Shown: in pieces, positions 60,626 through 64,000 of the stretch | How the letters are laid out: every line of letters begins with the position of its first letter | Position numbering within the stretch: position 1 is the stretch's first letter | DNA from: Streptomyces kronopolitis | GTDB lineage: Bacteria; Actinomycetota; Actinomycetes; Streptomycetales; Streptomycetaceae | Assembly: GCF_014646275.1 (NCBI RefSeq) | Contig: NZ_BMND01000009.1 | Span: forward strand, 124,001-188,000 | Length of the DNA stretch: 64,000 nucleotides | Direction: 5' to 3' | Notes under the pieces: model-generated | The model's database searches: none | What the model saw: only the letters and a program-made list of their open reading frames with translations | What the model was told of the DNA's origin: nothing | Program-made: the position numbers and the translations under genes

Positions 60626-60776
60626 GGAACACGTGTGCCCGACGAGATTGTGGAAATGCCTGTCGCCGCCGCGGGTGACAAGTTTCGCTGCACGCTGGAG
60701 AATGCCCGTCCGGGAAATCCCTGATCAAGGGATCATGCGGTCGCGCCGGGGCTCCCGGGGAAGCGGAGATCACCTC

Positions 60777-61370
60777 GTGAGCTTGCCAGACGACATTGCA
60801 TTCTACGGACGTGCCGTCGACACCGGCGAACTGCCGCAGACCGAAGCAGTGCGCCTCCTGGTCAGCGCCGGCCGGGGCCTACTGTCAGCGCGGATTGCCG
60901 AACACCCCTTAGCCCACTGGCCCTCTGCGCGAAAGGGTTACACGCGACTGCTGGCCGAGATACACAGCAGCTCCGCGAGGAGCATGGGCCCTCACCTGGC
61001 CAGACTCCTTGACCGGCCGCGCCTTCAGTCGCATCCACACCGTGTCACGCCGACCGGTACCCGGCCCGGCAGGCCGCGCTGGGCGCCTGGCGGCGGCTGG
61101 TCGTGCCGAACCGCCACTGCCAAGCAGCGATCCGTAGAGACAGCGGCCTCTTGCGCCTGCGACATGCGTCGGCGCGTGGACGTGGCTAGTGTGGAAATCG
61201 GGATGACCTCCGGAAATCTATGGCGAAGCGGAGCGGAGGTCGGTGGGGTTGGTGACCCCACCGCACCAGGGCCCTCCTCCGGCAACGGAGGAGGGCCTTC
61301 CTTGTGGCGAGCGGGCCCACGCGGCGCGAGAAGGCGAGAAGCGGAGTCTCATTCTCGGGTCGGCGGCTGA
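60777..61370 (+). CDS. Hypothetical protein, C-terminal part doubtful
   Basis: GTG 60777 with GGAG upstream starts SLPDDIAFYGRAVDTGELPQ then TEAVRLLVSAGRGLL and SARKGYTRLLAEIHSS, a helical small domain like other accessory proteins in Streptomyces. After about residue 78 composition becomes Pro/Arg/Gly rich. A neighbouring frame at 61065-61190 encodes RYPARQAALGAWRRLVVPNR then HCQAAIRRDSGLLR with its own stop, so a frameshift near 61040 is possible. Confidence 0.45.
   Translation: MSLPDDIAFYGRAVDTGELPQTEAVRLLVSAGRGLLSARIAEHPLAHWPSARKGYTRLLAEIHSSSARSMGPHLARLLDRPRLQSHPHRVTPTGTRPGRPRWAPGGGWSCRTATAKQRSVETAASCACDMRRRVDVASVEIGMTSGNLWRSGAEVGGVGDPTAPGPSSGNGGGPSLWRAGPRGARRREAESHSRVGG
61242..61297. 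terminator. Two adjacent terminator hairpins
   Basis: The first stem is GGTGGGG/CCCCACC (61242-61248, 61256-61262). The second is a perfect 12-bp stem, GGCCCTCCTCCG/CGGAGGAGGGCC (61270-61281, 61286-61297), with a GCAA tetraloop and a following TTCCTT. They lie between convergent frames and overlap the doubtful tail of the upstream gene, which argues that its real end is earlier. Confidence 0.8.
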
Positions 61371-61383
61371 GGCGCTGTCACGG

Positions 61384-61575
61384 TCACCATGGGTCACTGT
61401 GTTCACTGAGGCGCTCCGCGCGGGTGCGGGTCACCGTGAGGGCTTCGGGATCTGGCACAGACCACTCGCGGCTGCCGGCTCCGCGCAGGAAGTAGGTGCC
61501 GCTGCGAATGTCAGTGACGACGGCTCTGCATCCGGCAGCGTATTCGACCTCGTCGCCGACCTCAGGCCTTCCCAT
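61384..61575 (-). CDS. Small SH3-like hypothetical protein
   Basis: The 63-residue protein reads MGRPEVGDEVEYAAGCRAVV, TDIRSGTYFLRGAGSREWSV then PDPEALTVTRTRAERL. It has the layout of short beta-barrel proteins common in Streptomyces (xVGDxVxx...GxVTDxRxGxYxLRP). Function is unknown. ATG 61575 follows a GGGGGCGG tract. Confidence 0.6.
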   Translation of the reverse strand: MGRPEVGDEVEYAAGCRAVVTDIRSGTYFLRGAGSREWSVPDPEALTVTRTRAERLSEHSDPW

Positions 61576-62078
61576 GAAACCGCCCCCAGAAATCAAGCGA
61601 TTGAACGCGCTGCGTGTGTAATGAGTCGCTGCTGCCACGGCCTCACCGACACGAGCCGACGCCCCGCGAGTTGACACCCTGCAAACGGGTGAATGCGGGG
61701 AAGGGTTTCCCTCGGTCGCAGTGTGCATGCGCAGCAGGATCCAGACGAAGCCTAACGAGGGACGAGGCCGTCCTCAGAGGCGCGTGCTGCTGTGGTGCTC
61801 TGTGCCGTTAGTGAAGAGCGGGCAGTGTCGGTCGTGCATCGCACCGTATGGAGTAGTGGTGTTACTATCCGGAGCGATTCTGCTGCGGTAAGTTACCGGT
61901 CCAGGTCGCCAGCTTGACGCCATCCCTCGAACTCGCGGCGCAAGCTGCGTGCCCTGGGGGCGCGAGAGCCGCCCCTGCTGTGCAGGTCCGCAGGGGCGGT
62001 CTCGCCCCGTAGGCGCATGCAGGTGGTGCCGGGCTCCGAGTTCGCGTTACTGAGCCGAGCTATGCCACGGCCCGTGGC
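61576..62078. other. 500-bp gap with regulatory-looking repeats
   Basis: No gene is recognised. CGGTAA-G-TTACCG at 61886-61898 resembles the inverted repeat at 59603-59620. An imperfect hairpin, GCGAGAGCCGCCCCTGC against GCAGGGGCGGTCTCGC (61962-61978, 61990-62005), is a likely terminator for the minus-strand gene ending at 62079 or for a short plus-strand message. Confidence 0.5.
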
Positions 62079-62498
62079 TCATGGGCGGTGGGCGTGGAGG
62101 TGCAGCGTGGCAAGGCCCAGCGTGTGGCGGATTCGGCTGACTTCAGCCTCCCCGCTCGTGCTTCCCGCCGGTGCGGGGATGCGGCAGGTCAGGAGCAGCG
62201 CCTCGCAGACTTCGAACGCTGAGAGAAGTCGGCGTAGTTGGTGCGGGCCTGCATGGGGGAGAAACCTTCCTTCAGCAGGCCAGTGGGCTTCTCGGAGTCT
62301 TGCCAGATTCTGCCGGTGTCCCTCAGGGGTGGGGGTCTGACCGTCCTCCTGGTGCAGGTCGGGGTCGGCGAGCAGCTGGCGGCGAGCGAGTGGGCCTGTC
62401 GTCAGGAGGAGAAGGTGCGGCGTCGTGGCGGTGGAAAGCGCTCGTATCAGGGCGAGGTCGGCATCAGAAAGGGTCTTTTCAGGCAAAAGTGCCATCAT
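62079..62498 (-). CDS. Hypothetical protein
   Basis: The 139-residue protein reads ALLPEKTLSDADLALIRALS, TATTPHLLLLTTGPLARRQL and LREAHWPAEGRFLPHAGPHQ, then LRRLLSAFEVCEALLLTCRI. The amphipathic helical pattern and normal residue balance support coding, but no family is recognised and the ribosome site is weak. ATGATG at 62493-62498 gives two start options. Confidence 0.45.
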   Translation of the reverse strand: MMALLPEKTLSDADLALIRALSTATTPHLLLLTTGPLARRQLLADPDLHQEDGQTPTPEGHRQNLARLREAHWPAEGRFLPHAGPHQLRRLLSAFEVCEALLLTCRIPAPAGSTSGEAEVSRIRHTLGLATLHLHAHRP

Positions 62499-63038
62499 GG
62501 CATTTCACGTCTCTCTGGTCTTGGGTACCGGCGGCACCTCAATGACAACGCCGTGAACAGGACGAGGTGTCGGTTCGGCGGAGGTCGGCGGAAGAGGGGC
62601 TGAAACTGTGCTGTCCGTTCAGTCCGGCCGGCGCTCCTTCCGCGGCCCCGGAGGGGCGAGCGTGAGGTTGTCGCCCGGTATCCGGCCAGCCCCGCTGGAG
62701 CCAGAGTCTGCGTGCTCGGACCGTGGCAACTGGGGCGCCCGTGGCTCTGCCGGGTAATGGGCCACGCCACGGGGTGAGGCCGAAGATGTTCGCCGCAGAG
62801 GCGAGCAGGGCCTGAGGCGGTGTCGCCGTAGCCAGTGCGCGGTACGTCTCCAACCGCGTCAGTCGTCGTCTGGCCCGCCCCCTGGAACGGGCCGCCGTGG
62901 GGGTGGGCTTTCGGTTGGGTGCGGGTCGCGGGCGCCCCCGCGTTGGACTGTGCGGGAGAGTCAGGGAGTGCTCACACTGACGTGCTTCCCCAGCCACTTT
63001 CGCCCACAGTCTCGCTTCTTGTCCTCTGAGAGGTGAGG
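62499..63038. other. 540-bp gap without assigned gene
   Basis: A reverse frame at 62539-63054 includes RRLTRLETYRALATATPPQA then LLASAANIFGLTPWRG, which could be a real fragment, but the rest is Arg/Pro/Ser-rich. Upstream of the sensor kinase, GAGAGGTGAGG at 63028-63038 is its ribosome site. Confidence 0.4.
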
Positions 63039-64000
63039 ATGAGTCGGCTTGCACGGCTGCGTGCGTGGCTGAAGAGTCTCGCCGGCCAGGTGTTCGTCCT
63101 GCAGGTGATCATGGTGTTGCTGCTGATCGGCGTGGCGGTCTTCGAGACCGTTGTCCAGTCCAAGCGTGACAGCACAGACGAAGCGCGTGCCCGGGCTCGG
63201 TCCGTCGCCGAGACGTTCGCCACCGCGACAGGCGTGGTGAAGGCGATGGATGATCCCGACCCCTCCGCCGAGCTGCAGCCCAGGGCCGAGAAGGCACGCA
63301 AGGTGGCTCGTGTCGACTTCATTGTCGTCACCACGCCCCAGGGGGTACGCCTCACCCACCCCCGGCCGAGCCTTATCGGCAAGAAGTTCATCGGCGCCAT
63401 CGGCCCTGCCCAGCGCGGTCAGGTCGTGGTCGAGATTCTGGATGACAAGGACGGACGTTTCGTTCAGGCCGTCGCGCCGATCCGGCAGAGCAACGGTCGC
63501 GTGGTGGGGCTGGCCTCGGCAGGGCTGCGCATCGGTGAGGTGCCCAGCGTCGTGGTCCGCCAGCTGCCTTTGCTGGTGGGCAGTGGGGTCACCGCTCTGC
63601 TCGTTGGTGTGGGAGGCACAGCCCTTGTCACCCGGCGCCTACGCCGCCAGACCCGGGGGCTCGACCCCGCCGAGCTGGCCCGGATGTACGAGCACCACGA
63701 TGCGGTCCTGCACGCCGTCAAGGAAGGAGTACTGATCCTTGATGGAGACGAACGGCTCGTGCTCGCCAACGACGAGGCACGCCGGCTACTGGACCTCCCC
63801 ATCGACGCCGAAGGTAGACAAGTGCGGGACATCGGCCTCGAAACCCGACTGGCCCGCCTCCTCACGTCCGGCGACCTGGTGGTGGACAAGGTCCTGCCCG
63901 TAGGCGACCGGCTGCTGGCGGTGAACCAGCGGGCCACGGACCAAAATGGAGGGCCGGCGGGCAGCGTTGCCACTCTCAGGGACGCCACCGAACTGCGCGT
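63039..64000 (+). CDS. CitA/DcuS-type sensor histidine kinase, N-terminal part
   Basis: The 320 visible residues start MSRLARLRAWLKSLAGQVFV. Helix 1 (about 16-38) and helix 2 (about 176-198, LPLLVGSGVTALLVGVGG) frame an extracytoplasmic PAS-like sensor of about 135 residues. That sensor contains VDFIVVTTPQGVRLTHPRPS then LIGKKF and QAVAPIRQSNGRVVGLASAG, the CitA/DcuS/DpiB signature for carboxylate sensing. A cytoplasmic PAS domain follows (HDAVLHAVKEGVLILDGDER). The kinase core lies beyond the right edge. A CitB/DcuR response regulator would be expected downstream. Confidence 0.9.
   Translation, partial: MSRLARLRAWLKSLAGQVFVLQVIMVLLLIGVAVFETVVQSKRDSTDEARARARSVAETFATATGVVKAMDDPDPSAELQPRAEKARKVARVDFIVVTTPQGVRLTHPRPSLIGKKFIGAIGPAQRGQVVVEILDDKDGRFVQAVAPIRQSNGRVVGLASAGLRIGEVPSVVVRQLPLLVGSGVTALLVGVGGTALVTRRLRRQTRGLDPAELARMYEHHDAVLHAVKEGVLILDGDERLVLANDEARRLLDLPIDAEGRQVRDIGLETRLARLLTSGDLVVDKVLPVGDRLLAVNQRATDQNGGPAGSVATLRDATELR

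Noticed and set aside
62539..63054. 171-residue minus-strand frame that might be a gene fragment
   Set aside because: Only about 35 residues look protein-like, the rest is Arg/Pro/Ser-rich, and it overlaps the sensor-kinase start.
27957..64000. Whole right part as one ICE with transfer genes
   Set aside because: No relaxase, FtsK/TraB-type translocase or replication initiator was recognised, so conjugative ability is not supported and the right limit is unknown.

Overview
The window reads as a high-GC actinomycete chromosome, most likely Streptomyces. Third positions are strongly GC-biased, GTG starts are frequent, and the families are typical of that genus: P450 with a 3Fe-4S ferredoxin, PucR-type regulator, SigB/F/G-type sigma factor, FhaA N-domain, LexA-type SOS box and Rv2578c-type radical SAM protein. 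No tRNA, rRNA or CRISPR array was seen.

Positions 1-27,700 are compact, intact chromosome. In order this part holds: a truncated lipoprotein; an aminotransferase-fold protein without a catalytic lysine; a GNAT enzyme; a PAP2-diacylglycerol-kinase fusion; a methyltransferase; a CapA-type lipoprotein; a VOC protein; a quinone oxidoreductase; a DUF5107 protein; an arginase-family hydrolase; a VOC/GNAT pair; a P450-ferredoxin pair; and a secreted CocE/NonD hydrolase. A tight minus-strand peptidase run follows (M55 D-aminopeptidase, M20, S9, S66), with a PucR-type regulator divergent from it. The block ends with a class A beta-lactamase-like protein, an LCM-family methyltransferase, an MFS transporter carrying extra C-terminal domains, and an SRPBCC protein.

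At about 27,940 a radical SAM gene with an SOS-box promoter is cut inside its CxxxCxxC cluster motif. A large serine recombinase gene lies just inside the junction, so this looks like the left attachment junction of an integrated element. The other half of the radical SAM gene is not visible before 64,000. The right boundary is therefore outside the window or has been lost.

Positions 28,000-56,700 are a mosaic accessory region with long gaps, many broken genes and at least five transposase remnants (IS1380, IS5, IS5/IS1647-like and ISL3 types) plus one intact ISL3-family IS. Intact cargo includes a lone GvpA-like gas-vesicle protein, a fatty-acid desaturase, an MFS exporter, a SpoIIE-type phosphatase, several small phage/ICE-type proteins, and a secreted His/Trp/Tyr-rich repeat protein beside the ISL3 copy. 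At 39,224-42,824 lies a compact biosynthetic locus. A type III polyketide synthase, an ICMT-family methyltransferase and an FAD oxidoreductase form a tightly coupled operon, and a UbiA prenyltransferase diverges from it. The natural reading is a methylated, oxidised and possibly prenylated phenolic lipid or quinone.

Positions 56,700-64,000 hold a stress and regulation cluster: a hemerythrin-like protein, a plasmid-stabilisation-like basic protein, a SigB/F/G-type sigma factor, a STAS protein, a stand-alone FhaA N-domain protein, small unknowns, and the start of a CitA/DcuS-type sensor kinase that runs off the right edge. Together with the SpoIIE phosphatase and a broken HATPase gene further left, partner-switching components are enriched in the right half.
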